A DNA stretch of 64,000 bases from Bacteroidaceae bacterium. GTDB taxonomy: Bacteria; Bacteroidota; Bacteroidia; Bacteroidales; Bacteroidaceae. Positions 36,781 through 44,671 of this stretch are shown here, in pieces. A program made the position numbers and the translations under genes. The stretch covers positions 186,001-250,000 of the forward strand of contig CABIVS010000006.1 of the NCBI GenBank assembly GCA_902362375.1. The letters are read 5' to 3'. How positions within the stretch are numbered: the first letter of the stretch is position 1; each line of letters starts with the position of its first letter. The notes beneath the pieces are model-generated. The model did no database searches. It saw nothing but the letters and a program-made list of their open reading frames with translations, and was not told the origin of the DNA.

Positions 36781-38157
36781 ATGTTGAAACAACTTATAAA
36801 CTTTTACAAGGTCTCTTCACCGAGACCTTGTAACGGGGAAGCTTTGTCTTCATCCGACTCACAGCATCTTCATTCCGAGGCCCGTCGTCTGAAATACCTG
36901 AAATGGTCTACTTTCCTTTCAGCCACTTTCGGTTACGGTATGTACTATGTTTGCCGCCTTAGTCTGAATGTCGTGAAGAAGCCCATAGTAGATGAAGGGA
37001 TCTTTTCCGAAACGGAACTGGGAATTATCGGTTCGGTATTGTTCTTTACTTATGCCATTGGGAAATTCACGAATGGTTTCCTTGCCGACCGTAGCAATAT
37101 CAATCGCTTTATGACTACCGGTTTACTGGTCACGGCTTTGGTCAACCTTTGTTTAGGTTTTACTAATTCGTTCCTCCTGTTTGCCATACTTTGGGGAATT
37201 AGCGGATGGTTCCAGTCTATGGGAGCCGCTTCTTGTGTCGTGGGACTTTCCCGCTGGTTCACGGACAAAGAACGGGGATCCTATTATGGATTCTGGTCTG
37301 CCAGCCACAATATCGGTGAAGCGTTGACCTTTCTGATTATTGCGTCTATCGTTAGTGTATTGGGTTGGCGTTACGGTTTCTTTGGGGCAGGTATCGTGGG
37401 GTTGATTGGTACATTGATCGTCTGGAAGTTCTTTCATGACACTCCTGAAAGTCAGGGCTTTCTGCCAGTGAATATTCCCAAGGAGAAAAAGGAGATGAGC
37501 GTTACGGAAGCGGCTGATTTCAATAAGGCGCAGCGGCAGGTCTTGTTGATGCCTGCTATCTGGATACTGGCTCTTTCGAGTGCTTTTATGTATATTAGCC
37601 GTTATGCCATCAATAGTTGGGGCGTTTTTTATCTGGAAGCGCAAAAAGGATATTCCACCTTGGATGCCAGTTTTATTATTTCTATCTGTCCGGTCTGTGG
37701 AATTATCGGTACCATGTTTTCGGGAGTGATTTCTGATAAGCTGTTTGGCGGTCGTCGTAATGTGCCCGCACTGATATTCGGATTGATGAATGTTTTTGCG
37801 CTTTGCCTGTTCCTATTGGTGCCGGGTGTACACTTCTGGATAGATGTACTTGCCATGGTTCTTTTTGGGTTGGGTATCGGAGTTTTGATCTGTTTTCTAG
37901 GTGGCTTGATGGCAGTGGATATTGCTCCCCGCAATGCGTCGGGTGCTGCTTTGGGGGTGGTTGGTATTGCCAGTTATATTGGAGCCGGATTACAGGACGT
38001 AATGAGTGGTATTCTGATAGATGGGCAGAAGACGGTTCAGAACGGAGTCGATGTTTATGATTTCACATACATCAATTGGTTCTGGATTGGTGCAGCTCTG
38101 CTGTCAGTACTCTTTGCATTATTGGTTTGGAATGCAAAATCAAAAGAGGCTGATTAG
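36781..38157 (+). CDS. Organophosphate/phosphate antiporter, MFS (GlpT/UhpT-like)
   Basis: This 458-residue inner-membrane protein has 12 predicted helices. It belongs to the organophosphate:phosphate antiporter group of the major facilitator superfamily. Marks are the start FGYGMYYVCRLSLNVVKKP, the loop GKFTNGFLADRSNINRFM, WFQSMGAASCVVGLSRWFTD and GSYYGFWSASHNIGEALTF. Members exchange glycerol-3-phosphate or hexose phosphates for inorganic phosphate, which matches the product of the adjacent GDPD. It is the last gene of the operon; a hairpin with a T-rich tail follows at 38258-38294. Confidence 0.93.
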   Translation: MLKQLINFYKVSSPRPCNGEALSSSDSQHLHSEARRLKYLKWSTFLSATFGYGMYYVCRLSLNVVKKPIVDEGIFSETELGIIGSVLFFTYAIGKFTNGFLADRSNINRFMTTGLLVTALVNLCLGFTNSFLLFAILWGISGWFQSMGAASCVVGLSRWFTDKERGSYYGFWSASHNIGEALTFLIIASIVSVLGWRYGFFGAGIVGLIGTLIVWKFFHDTPESQGFLPVNIPKEKKEMSVTEAADFNKAQRQVLLMPAIWILALSSAFMYISRYAINSWGVFYLEAQKGYSTLDASFIISICPVCGIIGTMFSGVISDKLFGGRRNVPALIFGLMNVFALCLFLLVPGVHFWIDVLAMVLFGLGIGVLICFLGGLMAVDIAPRNASGAALGVVGIASYIGAGLQDVMSGILIDGQKTVQNGVDVYDFTYINWFWIGAALLSVLFALLVWNAKSKEAD

Positions 38158-38257
38158 TTTCAGGTATGTTAGATATATCAGGTATATTAGGTTAGATTGA
38201 AAAAACTTGTTTCCAAAAGAGGATGACAAATGTTTATTTTCAATGGTATCGGTTTTT

Positions 38258-38294
38258 ATTTCGGGAAGTTTGTAGCTACGATTCTTCCCGAAAT
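38258..38294 (+). terminator. Intrinsic terminator after the antiporter gene
   Basis: ATTTCGGGAAG (38258-38268) and CTTCCCGAAAT (38284-38294) form a perfect 11-bp stem. A GTTTTTAT tail follows on the plus strand. The opposing gene ends 14 bp further on. Confidence 0.85.
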
Positions 38295-38307
38295 GTTTTT
38301 ATCATAT

Positions 38308-39873
38308 TTATGTCGTTTCTGCCAGCCAACGATTGATATTACGGGTTTCCGCACTAAATTCCACACCAATTTTCACTATTTCCCGGTGGTCTTTCTGATA
38401 AGGAATCAGATATCCTTTCTCATCAATCTGTTTCATTGCTTCTTCTGCGGTTCCATTTAATTTGAACTCAAACACATAGACATATTTCGGTGTTTTAACT
38501 ACAGCATCGGCACGTCCACGGGCGCTGCGTACTTCTGCTTCCGTGAATTGTCCCATCAGTTTGAATACGAGATAGAAGATAACCTGATAATGACGTTCAG
38601 TCTGGTCATTCAATTCATACGGAATATCGGCAAAGAAAGCCTCCAGACGAGTGAGGAAAGATTCATAATTACCTGTGCGTAATTCCTGAATGAATTTTCC
38701 GATATAAAATCCCTGATCGTTGTTCTTCATTGGAGTGTAAAACGGAACAAGGAAATTAATGAATCCATAGCGCACTTCATCATTCGGAAAATCAAGTAGA
38801 TAGTTCTGAAACTCTCTGTCGTAATCCTTAATAGTCAGATATCCACTTTGATAAATCAGCGGTACGGGATTATTAGCATCCATTCTATATTCTGCAAAAG
38901 AAGAGGCGGGTGCTTCTATACCATTTAATAAAGTACGGAGATCATACTCACTTTTTTGCAATAATTCAACCAAGAATGTCGGTGTGCCAGTCTGGAACCA
39001 ATAGCTACCCAACTCCAATTTGCTGAAAGCATTCAATACACTAAACGGGTTAAATACTCCTTCGCCATTCGGATGAAAATGATAACCGTCATAATTGCGT
39101 TCCATTGCAGTGACCACCTCTTCCGGTGTCTGATTGTTTTTGCGGCCGAAAGTTTCAATTTCGGGCTTGAAAGTACTTTTTAGTTCTTCGCGGGTGATAC
39201 CGCAAAGCGTGGCGTAAGAATAGTCCAGACTAATGTCATTCAACTGATTCAAGTCACTGAATACGCTGACTTGTGAGAACTTCGTAACTCCGGTCAGGAA
39301 AACAAAACGGAGATATGCGTCAGCACTTTTCAATACTCCATAAAAGGCTTTCAATGTCTGACGATATTCTTCGAACAATTTCGGACGGGTAATAGCCTGC
39401 AAAAGAGGTTTGTCATATTCGTCTACCAATACGACGACACCTTTTCCTGTTTTCAAGGAAGCTTGTTCGATTACATAACTAAAGCGCTCCTCAGGGCTAC
39501 GGTCTTTTTTCTCATCACCATAAATAGCTTCCCATTTTTCTAAATATTGGTTTAGCATTGCAATTAAATCTGCTGCCGTTTCATATTTTTTGGCATTCAG
39601 ATCAAGATGTAAAACCGGATGCTGTTCCCATTTCGTCTCCAGTTGTTCAATAGCCAAACCATTGAATAGTTCTTTTTTTCCTTGAAAATAAGCATCGAAT
39701 GTAGAAATTAATAAGCTTTTACCAAAGCGACGTGGCCTGCTTAGAAAATATGGCTTTCCTAGGTTAGCCATACGCCATACAAGTGCTGTTTTATCCACAT
39801 AAAGATAATTATCCTTCCGTATCCCTTCGAATGTCTGTATTCCAATAGGAAGTTTACGCATCAAGTTGTCCAT
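38308..39873 (-). CDS. AAA-ATPase-like protein with C-terminal PD-(D/E)XK nuclease domain
   Basis: This 521-residue protein is of the abundant Bacteroidetes family that pairs an AAA-ATPase_like domain (residues about 5-220) with a PD-(D/E)XK nuclease superfamily domain (about residues 400-510). The ATPase part has FLSRPRRFGKSLLISTFDAY (a Walker A-like motif) and VVVLVDEYDKPLLQAI (Walker B). The C-terminal part has GRADAVVKTPKYVYVFEFKL, whose D ... E-x-K arrangement is the nuclease core. Members occur in many near-copies per genome and are spread by transfer; their role is unclear, possibly defence or genome dynamics. It is transcribed alone from a -7 box at 39907-39900. Confidence 0.92.
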   Translation of the reverse strand: MDNLMRKLPIGIQTFEGIRKDNYLYVDKTALVWRMANLGKPYFLSRPRRFGKSLLISTFDAYFQGKKELFNGLAIEQLETKWEQHPVLHLDLNAKKYETAADLIAMLNQYLEKWEAIYGDEKKDRSPEERFSYVIEQASLKTGKGVVVLVDEYDKPLLQAITRPKLFEEYRQTLKAFYGVLKSADAYLRFVFLTGVTKFSQVSVFSDLNQLNDISLDYSYATLCGITREELKSTFKPEIETFGRKNNQTPEEVVTAMERNYDGYHFHPNGEGVFNPFSVLNAFSKLELGSYWFQTGTPTFLVELLQKSEYDLRTLLNGIEAPASSFAEYRMDANNPVPLIYQSGYLTIKDYDREFQNYLLDFPNDEVRYGFINFLVPFYTPMKNNDQGFYIGKFIQELRTGNYESFLTRLEAFFADIPYELNDQTERHYQVIFYLVFKLMGQFTEAEVRSARGRADAVVKTPKYVYVFEFKLNGTAEEAMKQIDEKGYLIPYQKDHREIVKIGVEFSAETRNINRWLAETT

Positions 39874-39899
39874 ATCCGATGATTTTAGAGTTTCTTACG

Positions 39900-39907
39900 C
39901 AAAGATA
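39900..39907 (-). promoter_or_regulatory. -7 box for the AAA/PD-(D/E)XK gene
   Basis: TATCTTTG on the minus strand fits TAnnTTTG, 26 bp before the start codon. Confidence 0.5.
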
Positions 39908-39999
39908 CAATATGCAAATGAGAATTTAGACAGAATACGAATATAATCTTTTCAGAATCTTTTCAGTATCATGATTTTTCTTTGCGTAGAATAATTTAC

Positions 40000-40007
40000 T
40001 ATCTTTG
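40000..40007 (+). promoter_or_regulatory. -7 box for the DUF2490 gene
   Basis: TATCTTTG fits TAnnTTTG and lies 20 bp before the ATG at 40028. Confidence 0.5.
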
Positions 40008-40027
40008 CTACTTTAACCCGAAAATCA

Positions 40028-40684
40028 ATGAGTAGAATAATATTAAATACTAAGACTTGGCTATTATTTGTGCTGTTGTTTGGAATATCATTTTCTGCAT
40101 GGGCACAAAGTGACGATTTCAATACATGGACTAAATTCAAGGTAAATCATAAGATAGATTCCCGGTTTTCAGTTTCAGGTGATTTGGAATTGCGCATGAA
40201 AGATGATGTGAGAAAGTTGGATCGTTGGGGGCTTATTGTTGGTGGAAGTTACCGGCCTTATTCGTTTCTGAATCTGGGTGTTGGCTATGAAACCCATCTT
40301 CTGAATCTGGGTGATTCGGATTGGAAGTTCAGACATCGTTATTATATAACTACCACTGCCAGTTTTCGCTATCAATGGCTGAAAGTAGCTGTAAGGGAAA
40401 GATTTCAGCAGACTTTTGATCGTGGAAATTCTGAAACTCGTTTGCGTTCCCGCTTGAAATTGTCTTATGCTCCTACAAAAGGAATTGTTTCTCCCTATTT
40501 CTCTGTTGAAATCTATCAGAGTCTGGATGATGCTTCTTTTTGGAGAGCCGATCGTATGCGCTATCGTCCCGGAGTGGAAATAGCTTTAGCCAAGCGTTGG
40601 TCGTTGGATGCATTCTATTGTTATCAATATGCATCTTCACAAGGCAGACACATTGCCGGAATAGAAGTGGGGTACTCTTTCTGA
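40028..40684 (+). CDS. DUF2490 family exported protein
   Basis: This 218-residue protein has a signal peptide ending near FSAWAQ (about residue 27) and a mature part of amphipathic beta strands typical of small outer-membrane barrels. The DUF2490 signature is visible as FNTWTKFKVNHKIDSRFSVS, RWGLIVGGSYRPYSFLNLGV and a closing GIEVGYSF, whose terminal Phe fits an outer-membrane insertion signal. The function is unknown; relatives are annotated as DUF2490 barrels. It is a single gene followed by a weak hairpin at 40694-40718. Confidence 0.85.
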   Translation: MSRIILNTKTWLLFVLLFGISFSAWAQSDDFNTWTKFKVNHKIDSRFSVSGDLELRMKDDVRKLDRWGLIVGGSYRPYSFLNLGVGYETHLLNLGDSDWKFRHRYYITTTASFRYQWLKVAVRERFQQTFDRGNSETRLRSRLKLSYAPTKGIVSPYFSVEIYQSLDDASFWRADRMRYRPGVEIALAKRWSLDAFYCYQYASSQGRHIAGIEVGYSF

Positions 40685-40990
40685 AATTGGTAGGCTCTTA
40701 ATATAATAATGTGAGAGCTTAATCCTTGATCTCTGACTGGTTATTTATAACTTATTGGTTATTTGTGTTTTAATTTGAAATGTAAAATTTTCCTATAGAA
40801 ACTATACTTCGGTTTAATATAATTATATACTTTTGTTTTCAAGACATCAAAATGATATCTTGAAATTGATGATTCCACAGTACAACAGACGTGTTGTTCA
40901 GTATCCCATAACTGAAAGCGAATACTTCCTCTTATGCCATTCTTTCTGTTCAATCAAAAGTTTCTATTGGGAAATTAAAAAATAAATGTG
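40685..40990. other. Leader region before the fimbrillin gene
   Basis: This 306-bp AT-rich stretch starts with a weak hairpin (GCTCTTA at 40694-40700 with TGAGAGC at 40712-40718), possibly the end of the DUF2490 transcript. A -7 box TACTTTTG at 40828-40835 would leave a leader of about 150 nt. A minus-strand frame of 64 codons (40759-40953) looks like chance. Confidence 0.4.
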
Positions 40991-42895
40991 ATGAAACTAT
41001 TTTATAACCTACAAAGGGGCGTGGGTTTACTTGTTTTTTGTTCTATCTTGCTTGGTGCTTGTGTGAACCATATTTCGGAGGAAGAGGGGGATATTGTTAA
41101 TGATGGAGATATTCCATTGAAGTTTATCGCTGATATTCGTGAGTCGGTTGATACCCGTATGGCAAATAATAACTTTGCCGAAGGGGATGAAGTCGGTCTG
41201 TTCGCTCTTGCCGGAACTACTACAATGCAAGAAGAACGTTATGTGGATAATCTTCATTTCATACGTTCATCTAATGGTGAGTTTGAATCTAACGAGTCGG
41301 TATACTATCCGGATGATGGAGTTACATTGGATTTAATCAGTTATTATCCTTACCAAAAGAGTGGAGTGGGGATAGGGGAGAGTATCATGCAGGTAGCGGT
41401 TTCAACGACTCAAAATATTCCTGATGATTATTCACATTCTGATTTCCTGATTGCTTCTAAAGAAGATGTATCAGCCAGTAAGGAGGCGGTCGCTCTAACC
41501 TATAATCATCAGTTTTTTCGTCTGAAAATTGTTCTTGTTCCTGGAGAGGAAGAGAATTTGGAAGATATGTTATCCATTAAGCCTACACTTTCGGTGAGTG
41601 GCTTTTATACTAAAACAAGTTATGATTTTCAGAAAAAAACTTTCTCTGGTTATTCCGAAGAGAAGGATATTATTCCTGCAGGAGAATGGGGGATAGAAGA
41701 CGGTCGACTGATAGGAAAGGAATTTATTCTGATACCGCAGGAGGCGACTCCGGGATACCAATACATAACGTTGGAAGCTGCAGGAAAGTTATATACAAGT
41801 CTATTACCATCTACTCTACAATTAAAAAGTGGAAAGCAGCGCGAATTGGAAATAAAGTTTGTATCAGCCGAAGATGTATTAATGAGCAAAGTGAATGGGG
41901 AAATCGGAGATTGGGATGGAACCGAAATAGATCATACTGAATCGGTCACGCTTCATAAATACATAGATGTTTCGAAGTTGACTTTTCAAAAGTCGAATGT
42001 GTATAAAGTGTTACATTCGGGAAAGCAAGTAGCCGAAATATGTAAGGAGTATCTTGTTACTCCGGAATTTTCTTCGCAGGCAATCGTTGCCTATCCGATG
42101 GGAGAAAATGGTAGTGTGGACTTATCTCAAGGCGTTGTGGCACAGTTGCTAGGAAAAACCGGAAAAGTGAATGGAGGAAGTGTATCATGGAATATGGAAG
42201 ATCACTCGTTGGTCTATGTTGACGGAACTTTGCCGATTCGTAATAATGTATATGTGATGGCAGACGGAACCGTTTCTTTATCCGTTACAACGGCAGATGA
42301 CATACTATCTGTTTTGGCATTGGAAGATATCGCTCGTGATGTACGTGGAGGAATCATTCATAATTATCCGTTAGTGAAGATCGGAACTCAATATTGGATG
42401 CGGGATAATCTGGAGGTATCTTCGTATGTCGACGGTGAAGCACTTCCCAGACTGGATGCAGTGACAGCGAATGTTCTCGGATATCTGCAATCTGCTACGG
42501 AACACTATTTTTATACAGCTAATGTTGCACTTTCTAATAAAATTCTACCTATTCATTGGAGTATACCGGATTGGAAAGACTGGAACATTTTAAAAGACTA
42601 TCTGAATGGAGAGGCTTCTTTGCTGAAATCAGGTACTTGGTTACCTTTGAAAGCGGGAGAACAGGTACAGCCTGCAACTAATTTATCCGGTTTTAATGGA
42701 ATACCTGTAGGAATGTATGTGGGGGCTTTTCAAACTGATTACGAGAAAAAACATCTGGCATATTGGACACTGGATAATGCAAATGCCGCTATCGACACCA
42801 AGGTTTTCTATCTGAAAAGCGATACGGATATTATTGAAGAATCTAACGCAGGCGTTGATACAAAAGCCTTTGCCATTCGTTGCATAAGAAAGTAA
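40991..42895 (+). CDS. Fimbrillin-family lipoprotein with a FISUMP-like C-terminal domain
   Basis: This 634-residue lipoprotein has the lipobox LLGAC (about Cys24). The N-terminal 300 residues match the fimbrillin-like Mfa family: an early DTRM segment, GDEVGLFALAGTT, then LISYYPYQKSG and alternating strands. The C-terminal part, from about residue 470, resembles FISUMP (TIGR02145) domains, with VKIGTQYWMRDNLEVSSYVD, then IHWSIPDWKDWNIL and AFAIRCIRK at the end. Fimbrillins build surface fimbriae after protease processing; here no other fimbrial genes are adjacent, so it may be a solitary surface adhesin. The codon before the ATG is GTG; the ATG at 40991 is preferred. Confidence 0.82.
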   Translation: MKLFYNLQRGVGLLVFCSILLGACVNHISEEEGDIVNDGDIPLKFIADIRESVDTRMANNNFAEGDEVGLFALAGTTTMQEERYVDNLHFIRSSNGEFESNESVYYPDDGVTLDLISYYPYQKSGVGIGESIMQVAVSTTQNIPDDYSHSDFLIASKEDVSASKEAVALTYNHQFFRLKIVLVPGEEENLEDMLSIKPTLSVSGFYTKTSYDFQKKTFSGYSEEKDIIPAGEWGIEDGRLIGKEFILIPQEATPGYQYITLEAAGKLYTSLLPSTLQLKSGKQRELEIKFVSAEDVLMSKVNGEIGDWDGTEIDHTESVTLHKYIDVSKLTFQKSNVYKVLHSGKQVAEICKEYLVTPEFSSQAIVAYPMGENGSVDLSQGVVAQLLGKTGKVNGGSVSWNMEDHSLVYVDGTLPIRNNVYVMADGTVSLSVTTADDILSVLALEDIARDVRGGIIHNYPLVKIGTQYWMRDNLEVSSYVDGEALPRLDAVTANVLGYLQSATEHYFYTANVALSNKILPIHWSIPDWKDWNILKDYLNGEASLLKSGTWLPLKAGEQVQPATNLSGFNGIPVGMYVGAFQTDYEKKHLAYWTLDNANAAIDTKVFYLKSDTDIIEESNAGVDTKAFAIRCIRK

Positions 42896-42931
42896 ATCGG
42901 CGAAAAAGGTTTCTCTTTTCCATAAATTGCT

Positions 42932-42939
42932 TATATTTG
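42932..42939 (+). promoter_or_regulatory. -7 box for the thioesterase gene
   Basis: TATATTTG fits TAnnTTTG and lies 30 bp before the ATG at 42970. Confidence 0.5.
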
Positions 42940-42969
42940 GGAAGTAAAACTAACTAAAAAGAGAGAATT

Positions 42970-43461
42970 ATGAAGAAGATAATAAACCCTTGGAAGGGTT
43001 TGGAGGGGTACAACTGCTTTGGTTGTGCTTCCAATAATGAAGCCGGATTAAAAATGGAATTTTACGAAGATGGTGACGAAGTGGTCAGCATTTGGAAACC
43101 ACGTCCCGAATATCAAGGCTGGATTGATACCTTGCATGGCGGTATTCAAGCTGTCTTGATGGATGAAATCTGTGCCTGGGTTATACTTCGTAAACTACAA
43201 ACCACGGGAGTGACGTCGAAGATGGAAACTCGTTACCGGAAATCGATTGATACTAAGGATTCTCATATAGTACTGCGTGCGTCTATTAAAGAGGTAAAGC
43301 GGAACATCGTTATTGTTGAAGCAAAGTTATATAATAAGGATGGAGAAGTCTGTACAGAATCAGTTTGTACTTACTTTACTTTCTCGAAAGAAAAGTCGAA
43401 AGATGAAATGCATTTTTCGAAATGCGATGTAGAATCGGAGGAGATATTACCATTAATTTGA
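42970..43461 (+). CDS. PaaI-type hotdog-fold thioesterase
   Basis: This 163-residue cytoplasmic protein has a single hotdog domain. The core is YNCFGCASNNEAGLKMEF, then GWIDTLHGGIQAVLMDEICA with the HGG ... DE catalytic region, and the METRYRKSIDTKDSHIVLRA strand. Such enzymes hydrolyse acyl-CoA thioesters; the acyl chain is not evident. It precedes the his operon but is separated from it by a full promoter and attenuator, so it is not part of that operon. Confidence 0.88.
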   Translation: MKKIINPWKGLEGYNCFGCASNNEAGLKMEFYEDGDEVVSIWKPRPEYQGWIDTLHGGIQAVLMDEICAWVILRKLQTTGVTSKMETRYRKSIDTKDSHIVLRASIKEVKRNIVIVEAKLYNKDGEVCTESVCTYFTFSKEKSKDEMHFSKCDVESEEILPLI

Positions 43462-43490
43462 AATAAAAACTCAAGTTTTTGTGATAAATG

Positions 43491-43522
43491 TTTGGTAGTA
43501 TCAAACAAATACTTTACTTTTG
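43491..43522 (+). promoter_or_regulatory. Canonical Bacteroides promoter of the his operon
   Basis: TTTG (43491-43494), a 20-bp spacer and TACTTTTG (43515-43522) match the -33/-7 consensus. Transcription should start near 43529, about 14 nt before the leader peptide start. Confidence 0.85.
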
Positions 43523-43542
43523 TCGCAGTTAATAGAAGAAAT

Positions 43543-43590
43543 ATGAAATATACAGCTACACATCATCATCATCATTTTCCTAACGAATAA
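43543..43590 (+). CDS. hisL: Histidine operon leader peptide (15 residues, five His in a row)
   Basis: The peptide is M-K-Y-T-A-T, then five His (codons 7-11, 43561-43575), then F-P-N-E and TAA. Five consecutive His codons are the classical sensor of charged tRNA-His. It starts about 14 nt after the predicted transcription start and lies upstream of a terminator and hisG. Slow translation at the His codons would leave 43591-43599 free for the antiterminator. The frame is too short for ORF callers but is strongly supported by context. The symbol is used by analogy with enteric hisL. Confidence 0.93.
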   Translation: MKYTATHHHHHFPNE

Positions 43591-43666
43591 TCGGTGGGCG
43601 TGGATGATATTGTGTATAACTATATAAACGATAACGAAGGCTTACCGAATACGGTAAGCCTTTTTT
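43591..43666 (+). promoter_or_regulatory. his attenuator: antiterminator and terminator
   Basis: The terminator stem is AAGGCTTACCG (43637-43647) with CGGTAAGCCTT (43652-43662), followed by Ts to 43666. The competing partner TCGGTGGGC (43591-43599), right after the leader stop codon, can pair with GCTTACCGA (43640-43648) over nine positions, two of them G-U. A ribosome stalled at the His codons leaves this partner free and blocks the terminator. A ribosome reaching the stop codon covers it and lets the terminator form. Confidence 0.85.
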
Positions 43667-43720
43667 GTTTTTCAACGCAGATTGTATTTGTAATTAATAA
43701 ATTAGTAATTAAATAAAGTC

Positions 43721-44572
43721 ATGTTAAGAATCGCAGTACAAGCCAAAGGGCGTCTCTTCGAAGAGACAATGGCACTTTTAGAAGAGTCAGATATCAAGTT
43801 AAGCACTACTAAACGTACCTTGTTGGTACAGTCTTCTAACTTTCCTATCGAAGTTCTATTTCTTCGTGATGATGATATTCCGCAGACGGTAGCTACCGGG
43901 GTAGCTGATTTGGGAATTGTGGGTGAGAATGAGTTTATGGAAAAGGAGGAAGATGCTGAAATTGTCAAACGTCTCGGATTCAGCAAATGCCGTCTGTCAC
44001 TGGCTATGCCGAAAGATATTGAATATCCCGGTCTATCATGGTTTGAAGGCAAGAAGATTGCTACCTCTTATCCGGTGATTCTTCGTAACTTCCTGAAAAA
44101 AAATAATGTAAATGCCGAAATACATGTGATAACCGGTTCGGTGGAGGTATCTCCGGGTATTGGATTGGCTGATGCCATTTTTGATATTGTAAGTTCCGGT
44201 TCTACTTTGGTCAGCAATCGTTTGAAAGAAGTGGAAGTTGTAATGAAGTCGGAAGCATTGTTGATTGGCAACAAGAACATGAGCGACGAGAAAAAAGAAG
44301 TGCTTGAAGAACTGTTGTTCCGTATGAACGCAGTAAAAACAGCCGAAGATAAAAAATATGTATTGATGAATGCTCCCAAAGACAAACTGGAAGAAATCAT
44401 TGCTGTATTGCCGGGTATGAAGAGTCCTACAGTGATGCCATTGGCACAGGAAGGCTGGTGTTCTGTTCATACAGTACTTGATGAAAAACGTTTTTGGGAA
44501 ATCATCGGAAAACTGAAAGGACTGGGAGCGGAAGGTATTTTGGTACTGCCGATTGAAAAGATGATTGTATAA
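43721..44572 (+). CDS. hisG: ATP phosphoribosyltransferase (long form)
   Basis: This 283-residue enzyme condenses ATP with PRPP, the first and feedback-controlled step of histidine synthesis. The catalytic part has RIAVQAKGRLFEETMALLEE, VATGVADLGIVGENEFM and the PRPP-binding ISS-like segment DAIFDIVSSGSTLVSNRL. The C-terminal 75 residues form the regulatory ACT-like domain of the long, hexameric HisG, which is inhibited by histidine and needs no HisZ partner. It is the first gene after the leader and attenuator. An inverted repeat fills the 99-bp gap to hisD. Confidence 0.97.
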   Translation: MLRIAVQAKGRLFEETMALLEESDIKLSTTKRTLLVQSSNFPIEVLFLRDDDIPQTVATGVADLGIVGENEFMEKEEDAEIVKRLGFSKCRLSLAMPKDIEYPGLSWFEGKKIATSYPVILRNFLKKNNVNAEIHVITGSVEVSPGIGLADAIFDIVSSGSTLVSNRLKEVEVVMKSEALLIGNKNMSDEKKEVLEELLFRMNAVKTAEDKKYVLMNAPKDKLEEIIAVLPGMKSPTVMPLAQEGWCSVHTVLDEKRFWEIIGKLKGLGAEGILVLPIEKMIV

Positions 44573-44578
44573 TAGATA

Positions 44579-44657
44579 TAGGCATGGATTACACGGATTA
44601 CACAGATAATGTAGTCACTAATCTTAGATACCGCGTAATCCGTGAAATCCGTGCCTA
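44579..44657. repeat. Long inverted repeat, type A, between hisG and hisD
   Basis: Imperfect 27-bp arms lie at 44579-44605 and 44631-44657. The right half matches that of the 1191-1265 repeat with one difference over about 29 bases. It lies inside the his operon and has no T-run, so it should not end transcription. Confidence 0.85.
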
Positions 44658-44671
44658 ATAAAATATGAACC

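Noticed and set aside
40759..40953. Minus-strand frame of 64 codons in the fimbrillin leader
   Set aside because: No family resemblance and no promoter; AT-rich chance frame.
43561..43575. CAT repeats as a microsatellite or CRISPR-like repeat
   Set aside because: They are five in-frame His codons of a leader peptide with a promoter before and a terminator after.
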